From contig JALVEV010000120.1 in assembly GCA_027030605.1 (NCBI GenBank), positions 1-11,678 on the forward strand: a stretch of DNA of 11,678 bases, in the 5' to 3' direction. Below, piece by piece: positions 5,116 through 11,678 of this stretch. Source of the stretch: Campylobacteraceae bacterium (GTDB lineage: Bacteria; Campylobacterota; Campylobacteria; Campylobacterales; Sulfurovaceae). How positions within the stretch are numbered: the stretch's first letter is position 1; each line of letters opens with the position of its first letter. The position numbers and the translations under genes were made by a program. Under the pieces are notes generated by a model, which worked only from the letters and a program-made list of their open reading frames with translations, searched no databases and was not told the DNA's origin.

Positions 5116-7320
5116 ATGATAAGCATAGAATTAAATAAGATTTTTAGAGAGTCGGTAAAATTTGCAAAAGAGAATAGACATGAGTATTTAACTCTGGAGC
5201 ATATCTTTTTATCCATTTTAAATAGTAAAGAGGGGAGTGAGATTTTAAGTATGATTGGTGCCAATGTCGAGGAGATGAAGAGATTGACACTAAGTTATAT
5301 TGAAGCCAATAATCCTGTCATGGAAGAGCTTGAAGATGGCGAGGAGCATAACCCTTATGAGACAGTTACTCTCTCAAATGTTATGAATGACATGGTAAGT
5401 CACATCAATGCATCGGGACGAACTGAAGCAAAAATAGGTGACCTTTTAGCTTCTATCTTTACACAAGAGAAGAGTTATGCATATGCTATCTTAACACATG
5501 AAGGGGTAACTCGATTAGATGTACTTGAGGTAATTTCACATAGTGATGTTAGTAGTAGTGAAAGTTTTATAGAAGAGGAAGATGATGAACATCCAAATCT
5601 TGCGGCTTATACTACAGAGTTGGTAGCAGTAGCACGTGCAGGTAAAATTGACCCTGTTGTCGGTCGTCAAGATGAAATTGACCGTGTTATGCAAACGCTT
5701 TGTCGTCGTAAGAAAAACAATCCACTTCTTGTAGGTGAACCTGGAGTTGGTAAGACAGCTATTGCAGAGGGTCTTGCTTTAAAGATTGCTCAAGATGAAG
5801 TTCCCGATATACTTAAAGGTTCATCTATTTTTGGTTTAGATTTGGGAGCTATGATTTCAGGAACTAAATATAGAGGTGATTTTGAGAAGCGTCTTAAAGG
5901 TGTATTGAGTGAGATTCGTACTATAGATAAAGCGATTATCTTTATTGATGAGATTCATACACTAGTTGGTGCAGGTTCTACCTCTGGTGGAAGCATGGAT
6001 GCCGCCAATCTTCTTAAACCTGCTTTGGCAAGAGGAGAGTTAAAGTGTATTGGGGCAACTACTTATGCTGAGTTTAGAAACCATTTAGATAAAGACAAAG
6101 CTCTCTCTCGACGTTTCTCTAAGATTGATATTGATGAGCCTTCAAAAGCAGATACTTTAACTATTTTACATGGTATTAAAAATAAGTATGAAGAGTATCA
6201 TAAAATCTCTTTTTCAGAGGAGGCGTTACAAGCTGCTGTTGATTTGAGTGTGAAGTATCTTCATGACCGATTTTTACCAGATAAGGCGATGGATATTATT
6301 GATGAAGTGGGAGCTCACTTTATGCTACAAGACAAGTCAGATGTAACAGTTGAGCGTAGTGACATAGAGCAGTCGGTAGCCAGAATGTTAAAACTTCCAT
6401 CAACGGTTGTCTCCTCGGATGATGTCTCTAAGCTAAAAGATATGGCAAAAACCATTAAGTCTAAGATTATTGGTCAAGATGAGGCGATTGATAAAGTGGT
6501 TCATGCCATTAAACGCTCATATGCAGGATTGAACAAAGAGAATGCACCTATTGGTTCGTTCCTCTTTGTTGGACCTACAGGGGTTGGTAAAACAGCACTT
6601 AGTACAGAGTTGGCAAATAGCATGAATATTCACTTTGAACGACTAGATATGAGTGAGTATATGGAGAAACACTCTGTAAGTCGCCTTGTTGGAGCCCCTC
6701 CAGGGTATGTTGGGTATGAACAGGGTGGACTCTTAACAGAGATGACCAAGAAAAACCCTCACATGGTTCTGTTGCTTGATGAGGTTGAGAAAGCTCACCC
6801 AGATATTATGAATATCTTACTTCAAGTAATGGATGGTGCAAAGTTAACTGATAATAATGGAATGGTAAGTGACTTTAAAAATGTTGTGCTTATTATGACC
6901 TCTAACCTTGGAACTAAAGAGCCAAATGTAATGGGCTTCAACAAAGATACATCTGCTAAAACAGACAATGCTCTAAGAGATTTTTTCTCACCAGAGTTTA
7001 GAAACCGTCTAAGTGGAGTTATTGAGTTTAAGCACCTCTCTCTTGAAGTTATTGAGAAGATTGTAGAGCGAGAGATAGCAAAACTCAATGAGCAGATGGA
7101 GAGTAAAAATATTACAATTAAACTTGGTAAAAAAGCACGTACCTATGTTGCAAAAAAAGGTTACTCTGATGTTTATGGTGCTAGAGAGATTTCAAGAGTT
7201 ATTGACAATGAGATAAAAGAGGCACTAACTGATGAAATTTTATTTGGTCAACTTAAAGATGGTGGTTCTGTTAAAGTGACTTATAAGCAGGAGAAGTTAA
7301 ATTTTGTCTTTAACGGATGA
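5116..7320 (+). CDS. clpA: ClpA, ATP-binding unfoldase subunit of the ClpAP protease
   Basis: A 734-residue AAA+ unfoldase that feeds substrates to ClpP in the cytoplasm. The N-domain (about 1-148) is the ClpS docking module, joined by an acidic linker (EEEDDEH, near 155). The D1 ring has Walker A GEPGVGKT at 207-214, Walker B IIFIDE with D278-E279, and a SRRFSK arginine motif. No coiled-coil middle domain is present, which separates it from ClpB and ClpC. D2 has Walker A GPTGVGKT at 486-493, Walker B LLLDE with D555-E556, and PEFRNRL. VMGF at 605-608 sits where ClpA has its IGL/IGF loop, so docking on ClpP is expected; ClpP is not in the window. AAAGGAG precedes the ATG. Its last 17 bases overlap aat. 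Length is close to E. coli ClpA (about 758). Confidence 0.97.
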   Translation: MISIELNKIFRESVKFAKENRHEYLTLEHIFLSILNSKEGSEILSMIGANVEEMKRLTLSYIEANNPVMEELEDGEEHNPYETVTLSNVMNDMVSHINASGRTEAKIGDLLASIFTQEKSYAYAILTHEGVTRLDVLEVISHSDVSSSESFIEEEDDEHPNLAAYTTELVAVARAGKIDPVVGRQDEIDRVMQTLCRRKKNNPLLVGEPGVGKTAIAEGLALKIAQDEVPDILKGSSIFGLDLGAMISGTKYRGDFEKRLKGVLSEIRTIDKAIIFIDEIHTLVGAGSTSGGSMDAANLLKPALARGELKCIGATTYAEFRNHLDKDKALSRRFSKIDIDEPSKADTLTILHGIKNKYEEYHKISFSEEALQAAVDLSVKYLHDRFLPDKAMDIIDEVGAHFMLQDKSDVTVERSDIEQSVARMLKLPSTVVSSDDVSKLKDMAKTIKSKIIGQDEAIDKVVHAIKRSYAGLNKENAPIGSFLFVGPTGVGKTALSTELANSMNIHFERLDMSEYMEKHSVSRLVGAPPGYVGYEQGGLLTEMTKKNPHMVLLLDEVEKAHPDIMNILLQVMDGAKLTDNNGMVSDFKNVVLIMTSNLGTKEPNVMGFNKDTSAKTDNALRDFFSPEFRNRLSGVIEFKHLSLEVIEKIVEREIAKLNEQMESKNITIKLGKKARTYVAKKGYSDVYGAREISRVIDNEIKEALTDEILFGQLKDGGSVKVTYKQEKLNFVFNG

Positions 7321-8026
7321 TTACTATTTACCTCCTTTAAGAAGTGCCCATATTTTTCCCTCAGCTCGAACAGCGAGTGAAGAGGGACTTGTCGCTTACG
7401 GTGGAGATTTAAATCCAAATCGTATTCTAAAAGCTTATAGAGAGGGAATTTTCCCTTGGTATTCTGAAGGAGACCCTATCTTATGGTGGTCTCCAAATCC
7501 CCGTCTTCTACTTTTTCCTCAAGATTTTAAAGTTAACAAATCATTTCGTAGAGTTCTGCGTAATAGAGGTTTTGAGATAAAGTTTGACCATGCTTTTGAA
7601 GAGGTTATTGCCCATTGTGCTAAAGTACCTAGAGTAGGGCAGGATGGTACATGGTTAACAGAGGAGATGAAAGAGGCGTATATAGAGCTACATCATATGG
7701 GTTTTGCTCACTCTGTTGAGACCTATCTTGATGGTGAGTTGGTTGGTGGACTCTATGGTATTGCTATGGGGGGTGGATTTTTTGGTGAGTCTATGTTTTC
7801 ACTCACTTCTAATGCTTCTCGTGTTTCTCTCTGTGCATTAAGTAGTATTTGTGTTGAAAAAAGCTATGATTTTATTGATTGTCAAGTACCAACACCTCAC
7901 ATGATAAATTGGGGAGCAAAATTGGTTGAACGAGATGATTTTTTAGACTTATTAGAAGCAACACTAAATAAAAAGACAGACTTTGGTTCATGGAGGAGCT
8001 GGAGTTGGTCTTATAGAGAAAAATAG
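7304..8026 (+). CDS. aat: Leucyl/phenylalanyl-tRNA--protein transferase
   Basis: Aat transfers Leu or Phe from aminoacyl-tRNA to proteins that start with Arg or Lys, turning them into substrates for ClpS-ClpAP. The 240 residues contain the family signatures in order: GLVAYGGDL (28-36), REGIFPWYSEGDPILWWSPNPR (46-67), WLTEEMKEAY (117-126), GGLYGIAMGGGFFGESMFS with E162, and FIDCQ with D192 and Q194, aligned with the E. coli catalytic region. The start is TTG at 7304-7306, inside the 3' end of clpA with AGGAG about 10 bases upstream; no ATG is available before the conserved N-terminus, so translation is probably coupled to clpA. The C-terminal tail is unusually rich in Trp (WRSWSW). The neighbourhood matches its biochemistry exactly: adaptor, unfoldase and transferase in one operon. 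Confidence 0.96.
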   Translation: MSLTDDYYLPPLRSAHIFPSARTASEEGLVAYGGDLNPNRILKAYREGIFPWYSEGDPILWWSPNPRLLLFPQDFKVNKSFRRVLRNRGFEIKFDHAFEEVIAHCAKVPRVGQDGTWLTEEMKEAYIELHHMGFAHSVETYLDGELVGGLYGIAMGGGFFGESMFSLTSNASRVSLCALSSICVEKSYDFIDCQVPTPHMINWGAKLVERDDFLDLLEATLNKKTDFGSWRSWSWSYREK

Positions 8027-8051
8027 TATTTACACAGGGAGAACAAAGGTC

Positions 8052-9047
8052 ATGGTCAATAGAGATATTAACTTTTCGTTATGGTTGGATTTTATAGAGA
8101 GGGATTACCTAAAAAATGAGTTTTCAGAACTGATTGAAAAGGGTATTATTAATGGGGCAACTTCAAACCCTGCTATTTTTGCAAAAGCTATTACAACTTC
8201 TCCAGCATATAAAGAGCAACTGGCTTCATTGGAAGGTAAATCGCCTAAAGAGAAATATGAGGCTTTGGCTATTCAAGATATTAAAACTGCTGCACAGATA
8301 TTACGACCACTTTATGATGAAGGAAACGATGGTTATATATCTATTGAGGTAGACCCTTTTTTATGTAATGATACAGAGGGGACTATTGAAGAGGGAAAAC
8401 GTCTCTTTAAAGCAATTGGAGAGCCGAATGTTATGGTAAAAGTTCCTGCTACTCAAGCAGGATATGAAGCGATGTCTGCACTTATGGCAGATGGAATCTC
8501 TGTTAATGCAACCTTGGTTTTTTCTCCTAAACAGGCAACACAATGTTTTAAAGCAATGACAAAAGGGATTGCTAAAGGTGAAAATTATGGTGCTTGTCGT
8601 GTTGAGGGTGTAATCTCTGTTTTTGTGAGTCGTTTTGACCGAGCATTAGATGCTGAGTTAGAACAAGCAGGAATTGACCCTTCTAAGACAGGAATCTACA
8701 ATGCAGCGAAAATCTATAATATGATAGAGGATAATAAAGTTCCTAATATTCGAGCATTGTTTGCAAGTACAGGTGTGAAGGGTGATAACTTAGTTCCCAA
8801 CTATTATGTAAAAGAGCTAATGGCACCGCACTCTGTTAATACAGCTCCTCTTTCAACTATTGAAGCACATATCAAAACAAATGATAATGCAGAAGCCTTA
8901 CCTATAGAGAATAGTGTGATTAATGGCTATTTTATGAATCTTGAGGATAATGATTTTAAGATGGATAAAATTTATAAACAGCTTCTTGATGAAGGATTAG
9001 TCGCTTTTGAAGAGTCATTTACTGATATGTTAAATCAGATTGCATAG
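8052..9047 (+). CDS. tal: Transaldolase
   Basis: Transaldolase moves a dihydroxyacetone unit between sedoheptulose-7-phosphate and glyceraldehyde-3-phosphate in the non-oxidative pentose phosphate pathway. The 331 residues have the Schiff-base lysine K130 in VMVKVPAT, D13 in LWLDF, the NGATSNPAIF motif at 34-43, ISIEVDP, GISVNATLVFS, and SRFDR. It resembles the epsilonproteobacterial class, about the length of the Campylobacter enzyme as I recall it. The frame is open further upstream, but ATG at 8052-8054 gives the family N-terminus (NFSLWLDFIE) and has GGGAG 10 bases upstream, whereas earlier starts overlap aat. It follows aat by 25 bases and is closed by a terminator, so it is probably the last gene of the clpS operon; no functional link to proteolysis is known to me. 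Confidence 0.95.
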   Translation: MVNRDINFSLWLDFIERDYLKNEFSELIEKGIINGATSNPAIFAKAITTSPAYKEQLASLEGKSPKEKYEALAIQDIKTAAQILRPLYDEGNDGYISIEVDPFLCNDTEGTIEEGKRLFKAIGEPNVMVKVPATQAGYEAMSALMADGISVNATLVFSPKQATQCFKAMTKGIAKGENYGACRVEGVISVFVSRFDRALDAELEQAGIDPSKTGIYNAAKIYNMIEDNKVPNIRALFASTGVKGDNLVPNYYVKELMAPHSVNTAPLSTIEAHIKTNDNAEALPIENSVINGYFMNLEDNDFKMDKIYKQLLDEGLVAFEESFTDMLNQIA

Positions 9048-9085
9048 GATAGGTTTTAACCTTCCTATCCTATTTTCTCTTCTTT
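9045..9085 (+). terminator. Rho-independent terminator after the transaldolase gene
   Basis: A 9-bp perfect stem pairs TAGGATAGG (9045-9053) with CCTATCCTA (9064-9072) across a 10-base loop, followed by a long T-rich tract (TTTTCTCTTCTTTTTCTTTTTG). The first three stem bases are the TAG stop codon of the transaldolase gene. It should end the clpS-clpA-aat-tal transcript and insulate the symporter gene downstream. Confidence 0.8.
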
Positions 9086-9120
9086 TTCTTTTTGTTTTTA
9101 ACTCTTCTCCCATTTTTAGG

Positions 9121-9146
9121 TAAACTTATCTTAAAGTTTACTAAAC
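9121..9146. repeat. Overlapping short inverted repeats upstream of the symporter gene
   Basis: TAAACTT (9121-9127) and AAGTTTA (9134-9140) form a perfect 7-bp inverted repeat with a 6-base spacer. The right arm is shared with a second palindrome, GTTTACTAAAC at 9136-9146. They sit just upstream of the candidate -10 element of the symporter gene, the usual place for an operator, but the sequence is very AT-rich and chance cannot be excluded. Confidence 0.35.
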
Positions 9147-9168
9147 ATAAGATTTTTTAATATACAAT
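9137..9168 (+). promoter_or_regulatory. Putative promoter of the sodium:alanine symporter gene
   Basis: After the terminator, the 126 bases before the symporter start hold TATACAAT at 9161-9168, readable as TATACA or TACAAT, as a -10 element. TTTACT at 9137-9142 matches a -35 box in four positions with an 18-base spacer. The T-rich GATTTTTTAA lies between them. This is a weak assignment by eye. Confidence 0.35.
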
Positions 9169-9198
9169 GCTAACACTTTTTTAATATTAGGAATGAAT

Positions 9199-10650
9199 AT
9201 GAATGAACTCTTTTTAGCAATCAATACATTTTTTGAAAAAATTCTCTTTTTTGATATATTCTTTGGACAAGTAGAGGGAACAACTTTTCCTTTTGTAGTG
9301 GCGTGGCTTATTGCAGGAGGAGTCTATTTGACCTTTAAGATGGGATTTGTCAATCTTAGAATGTTTAAACACTCATTTGACATTGTAAGAGGACGCTACA
9401 AAACAAAAGAAGATAGAGGTCTTATTACTCCTTTTCAATCTCTCTCCACAGCACTTTCAGCTACAGTTGGTATTGGTAATATTGCTGCTGTCTCCATTGC
9501 TATCTCTTGGGGTGGAGCAGGGGCAGCCTTTTGGATGATATTGGCAGGTTTTTTAGGTATGACTCTTAAGTTTACAGAGGTAACTTTGTCTGTAAAACAT
9601 AGAGAGTTTTTGCCCGATGGGACTATTATGGGTGGAGGTATGGAGTACCTTTCACGAGGAGTAGCCGAAAAAGGAATGCCTACTTTAGGTAAATATTTAG
9701 CCATTATCTTTGCTTTTTTTATGGTTTTAGGAGCCTTAGGGGCAGGAAATCTTTTTCAAATCTCTCAATCTTTAGCGATTGTTCAGACTCATATCCCCTT
9801 TATTGGTGAGCATGGTTATGTTTTTGGAATTTTTATGGCATTTATTACAGGATTGGTTATTATTGGAGGTATTAAGCGTATTGCTCATGTTGCTGAAGCT
9901 ATTGTACCTCTTATGGTTGTTTTTTATCTACTAATGGTTTCATGGGTACTCATTACCTATTGGTCATCTATTCCTAGTGCTTTTGCATTGATTATCTCTG
10001 AGGCATTTCACCCTACAGCCGTAGCAGGTGGGGTAGCAGGGGCTATGGTTCAAGGGTTCCAAAGAGCTGTCTTCTCAAATGAAGCAGGGCTTGGTTCAGC
10101 AGGTATTGCCCACTCTGTTGCTAAAGTAAAATATCCAGTACGTCAGGGAATGGTATCTCTTTATGAACCATTTATAGACACGGTTGTAGTCTGTACTATG
10201 ACAGCTTTAGTAGTTATCTTGACAGGAACCTATACTGGTGGAACTGAAACTTTAGATGCTGCTATTGCTGCTAAGCAAGGTGCAGTGATTACCTCTACAG
10301 CTTTTGGTTCTGTAGTCTCTTGGTTTCCTAATATTTTAGGTATAGCTATTTTCCTATTTGCCTTTTCCACTATGATTTCATGGTCATACTACGGAGAGAG
10401 AGCATGGGTTTACCTTTTTGGTTCTAAGACATCTATTGTCTATAAACTTATTTTTTTAGGTTGTATTGTTATTGCCACAGTAACAAACACAGGCTTAATG
10501 GTTGACTTCTCTTCAATTCTATTTTTAGCTTTAGCTGTACCAAATATCTTTGGACTTTTGCTTATGTCAGGAGATGTTAGAGAGATGTTAACAGAGTATT
10601 TAAAGAAATTAAAGTCAGGAGAGTTAGATGCAGAGGCTATAAGGGATTAG
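9199..10650 (+). CDS. Sodium:alanine/glycine symporter, AGCS family
   Basis: A 483-residue inner-membrane carrier that takes up alanine or glycine with Na+. Family signatures are strong: TALSATVGIGNIAAVSIAI (84-102) followed by WGGAGAAFWM and LGMTLKFTEVTL, FQRAVFSNEAGLGSAG with N294-E295-A296-G297, and YEPFIDTVVVCTMTALVV. About ten to eleven hydrophobic segments are visible, ending in FSSILFLALAVPNIFGLLL before a charged cytoplasmic tail. ATG at 9199 is preferred over ATG at 9193 because AGGA at 9189-9192 is 6 bases from the former and touches the latter. It stands alone between the terminator at 9045 and the methyltransferase gene, with its own upstream region. Exact substrate (alanine, glycine, or another small amino acid) cannot be settled from the sequence. 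Confidence 0.94.
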   Translation: MNELFLAINTFFEKILFFDIFFGQVEGTTFPFVVAWLIAGGVYLTFKMGFVNLRMFKHSFDIVRGRYKTKEDRGLITPFQSLSTALSATVGIGNIAAVSIAISWGGAGAAFWMILAGFLGMTLKFTEVTLSVKHREFLPDGTIMGGGMEYLSRGVAEKGMPTLGKYLAIIFAFFMVLGALGAGNLFQISQSLAIVQTHIPFIGEHGYVFGIFMAFITGLVIIGGIKRIAHVAEAIVPLMVVFYLLMVSWVLITYWSSIPSAFALIISEAFHPTAVAGGVAGAMVQGFQRAVFSNEAGLGSAGIAHSVAKVKYPVRQGMVSLYEPFIDTVVVCTMTALVVILTGTYTGGTETLDAAIAAKQGAVITSTAFGSVVSWFPNILGIAIFLFAFSTMISWSYYGERAWVYLFGSKTSIVYKLIFLGCIVIATVTNTGLMVDFSSILFLALAVPNIFGLLLMSGDVREMLTEYLKKLKSGELDAEAIRD

Positions 10651-10690
10651 TCTTTTATTATAAAATATTACAATTTGACATATTATTATC

Positions 10691-10716
10691 TATTTTAGGT
10701 TTTTCTTTAGTATAAT
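10691..10716 (+). promoter_or_regulatory. Putative promoter of the cytosine methyltransferase gene
   Basis: TATAAT at 10711-10716 follows a T-rich tract (TTTTAGGTTTTTCTTTAG), the typical shape of a Campylobacterota sigma70 promoter. Transcription would start near 10723, about 18 bases before the ATG, and the leader carries AAGGAG at 10731-10736. The perfect TTGACA at 10675-10680 is 30 bases from this -10 and therefore not its -35 box. Confidence 0.55.
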
Positions 10717-10740
10717 AAAGAAATTTTTTAAAGGAGTAGC

Positions 10741-11678
10741 ATGAGCGAGGTACAACAGATAATTGATAATCTATTAAGTCATTCTACTTCTTATAGCTCT
10801 ATTGAACTCTTTGCAGGGGCAGGGGGTATGGCTCTTGGTATGGAGAGAGCAGGAGTAGAGCATATACTTCTTAATGACTTTGACCGTTATGCAACTCAAA
10901 CACTAAAAAGAAATCGTCCAAAGTGGAATGTTGTTCATGGAGATATTGCACAAATTGATTTTACACCCTATAGAGGTATAGATATTTTAACAGGTGGTTT
11001 TCCTTGTCAAGCATTCTCTTATGCAGGTAAGAAACGAGGTTTAGAAGATACAAGAGGGACTCTGTTTTATGAGTTTGCACGAGCTTTAAAGGAGTCTGAA
11101 CCTAAAGTATTTTTAGCAGAGAATGTAAAGGGGCTAAAGAGCCATGATGGTGGACGAACACTAGAGACCATGGTTGAAGTTTTTAAGTCTATGGGTTATG
11201 AGGTGTTAGAGCCAAAGGTATTAAAAGCAATCCACTACCAAGTACCCCAAAAACGAGAACGACTCTTTATAGTAGGAATAAAAAAGGAGTATGCCCAAAA
11301 AGTAACTTTTCAGTGGCCCAAACCAAGTGATAAAATTTATACTCTAAGAGATGCTCTTTGCAAGGGTGAGCTTTTTGATTGCGATGTTCCCTCATCACAA
11401 GGTCAAGTTTACCCTGAAAAGAAAAAGAGAGTTTTAGATTTGGTTCCAGCAGGTGGGTATTGGCGTGATTTACCTCTTGAGGTTCAAAAAGAGTATATGA
11501 TGAAGAGTTACTATCTTGGTGGAGGAAAAACTGGAATTGCTAGACGAATTGCTTGGGACGAGCCTTCACTTACACTAACTTGTTCACCTGCTCAAAAGCA
11601 GACAGAGCGTTGTCACCCAGATGAGACACGACCATTTACAGTTAGAGAGTATGCACGTATTCAAACCTTTCCAGATGA
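10741..11678 (+). CDS. DNA (cytosine-5) methyltransferase, N-terminal 312 residues (runs off window)
   Basis: The enzyme transfers a methyl group from S-adenosylmethionine to C5 of cytosine within a specific DNA site. Translating from ATG at 10741 (AAGGAG four bases upstream) gives an open frame to the edge. Catalytic motifs appear in order: motif I IELFAGAGGMALGMERAG (21-38), motif IV GGFPCQAFSYAGK with nucleophile C89, motif VI AENVKGL (E127, N128), and motif VIII QVPQKRERLFIVG (167-179). A target recognition region follows, with YYLGGGKTGIARRIAW, then the motif IX-like PSLTLTCSP and VREYARIQTFPD. Motif X and the stop lie outside the window. The recognition sequence cannot be read reliably. 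A cognate restriction enzyme may follow; the gene ahead is an unrelated transporter. It could equally be an orphan methylase. Confidence 0.95.
   Translation, partial: MSEVQQIIDNLLSHSTSYSSIELFAGAGGMALGMERAGVEHILLNDFDRYATQTLKRNRPKWNVVHGDIAQIDFTPYRGIDILTGGFPCQAFSYAGKKRGLEDTRGTLFYEFARALKESEPKVFLAENVKGLKSHDGGRTLETMVEVFKSMGYEVLEPKVLKAIHYQVPQKRERLFIVGIKKEYAQKVTFQWPKPSDKIYTLRDALCKGELFDCDVPSSQGQVYPEKKKRVLDLVPAGGYWRDLPLEVQKEYMMKSYYLGGGKTGIARRIAWDEPSLTLTCSPAQKQTERCHPDETRPFTVREYARIQTFPD

Noticed and set aside
6822..7088. Leftward open frame inside clpA, and similar ones at 4992-5264, 8361-8543 and 9435-9704, plus the rightward one at 8134-8352
   Set aside because: All lie entirely or mostly inside well-supported genes in other frames, lack ribosome binding sites and show no recognisable domain.
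7768..7773. Run of six G in aat as a phase-variable tract
   Set aside because: It is shorter than the tracts usually seen to switch in Campylobacterota and encodes conserved glycines of the family.
7983..8051. Upstream extension of the transaldolase frame
   Set aside because: The extra 23 residues overlap aat and are not part of the family N-terminus; ATG at 8052 has a ribosome binding site and gives the expected NFSLWLDF start.
10661..10675. TTTTATTATAAAA after the symporter gene as a terminator
   Set aside because: The palindrome consists only of A-T pairs with a one-base centre and cannot form a stable hairpin; no clear terminator is visible there.

Overview
The window reads as a low-GC chromosome segment from a Campylobacterota (epsilonproteobacterial) organism, probably a free-living relative of Sulfurimonas, Sulfurovum or Arcobacter. 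The grounds are recalled family resemblance, not a search. The dethiobiotin synthetase has the compact form seen in Helicobacter pylori (ATNTNVGK, IETGV, EGAGGLMVPIT). The transaldolase opens like the Campylobacter enzyme (NFSLWLDFIE, NGATSNPAIF). The promoters look like T-rich tracts followed by TATAAT with poor -35 boxes.

Layout. (1) Bases 1-2185 form an AT-rich accessory-looking segment. It holds the first 446 residues of a leftward modular protein (CARDB-like domain, an unassigned central domain, the start of a GWT-type lectin-like repeat) and a divergent OmpR-type response regulator with no kinase beside it. (2) Bases 2225-4704 run leftward: bioD, then a complete OmpR-type regulator and sensor kinase pair whose reading frames overlap. 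(3) Bases 4790-9047 run rightward: clpS, clpA, aat and a transaldolase gene, tightly packed and closed by a hairpin terminator whose stem starts at the last stop codon. (4) Bases 9199-10650 encode a sodium:alanine/glycine symporter (AGCS family) under its own upstream region. (5) From 10741 to the edge lies the first 312 residues of a DNA cytosine-5 methyltransferase; any partner nuclease would lie beyond the window.

How they work together. clpS-clpA-aat is the bacterial N-degron pathway in one transcription unit: Aat adds Leu or Phe to proteins with N-terminal Arg or Lys, ClpS captures the resulting destabilising N-terminus, and ClpA unfolds the substrate for ClpP (not in the window). bioD is the only biotin gene here and is divergent from clpS across 85 bases that contain a short perfect inverted repeat over the bioD ribosome binding site. 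The kinase/regulator pair is self-contained; its signal cannot be read from sequence.

I see no tRNA, rRNA, CRISPR array, insertion sequence or origin. No stretch longer than 300 bases lacks a gene. The least explained part is the protein at 1-1338 with its divergent regulator. I did not find a clear new defence or mobile system.
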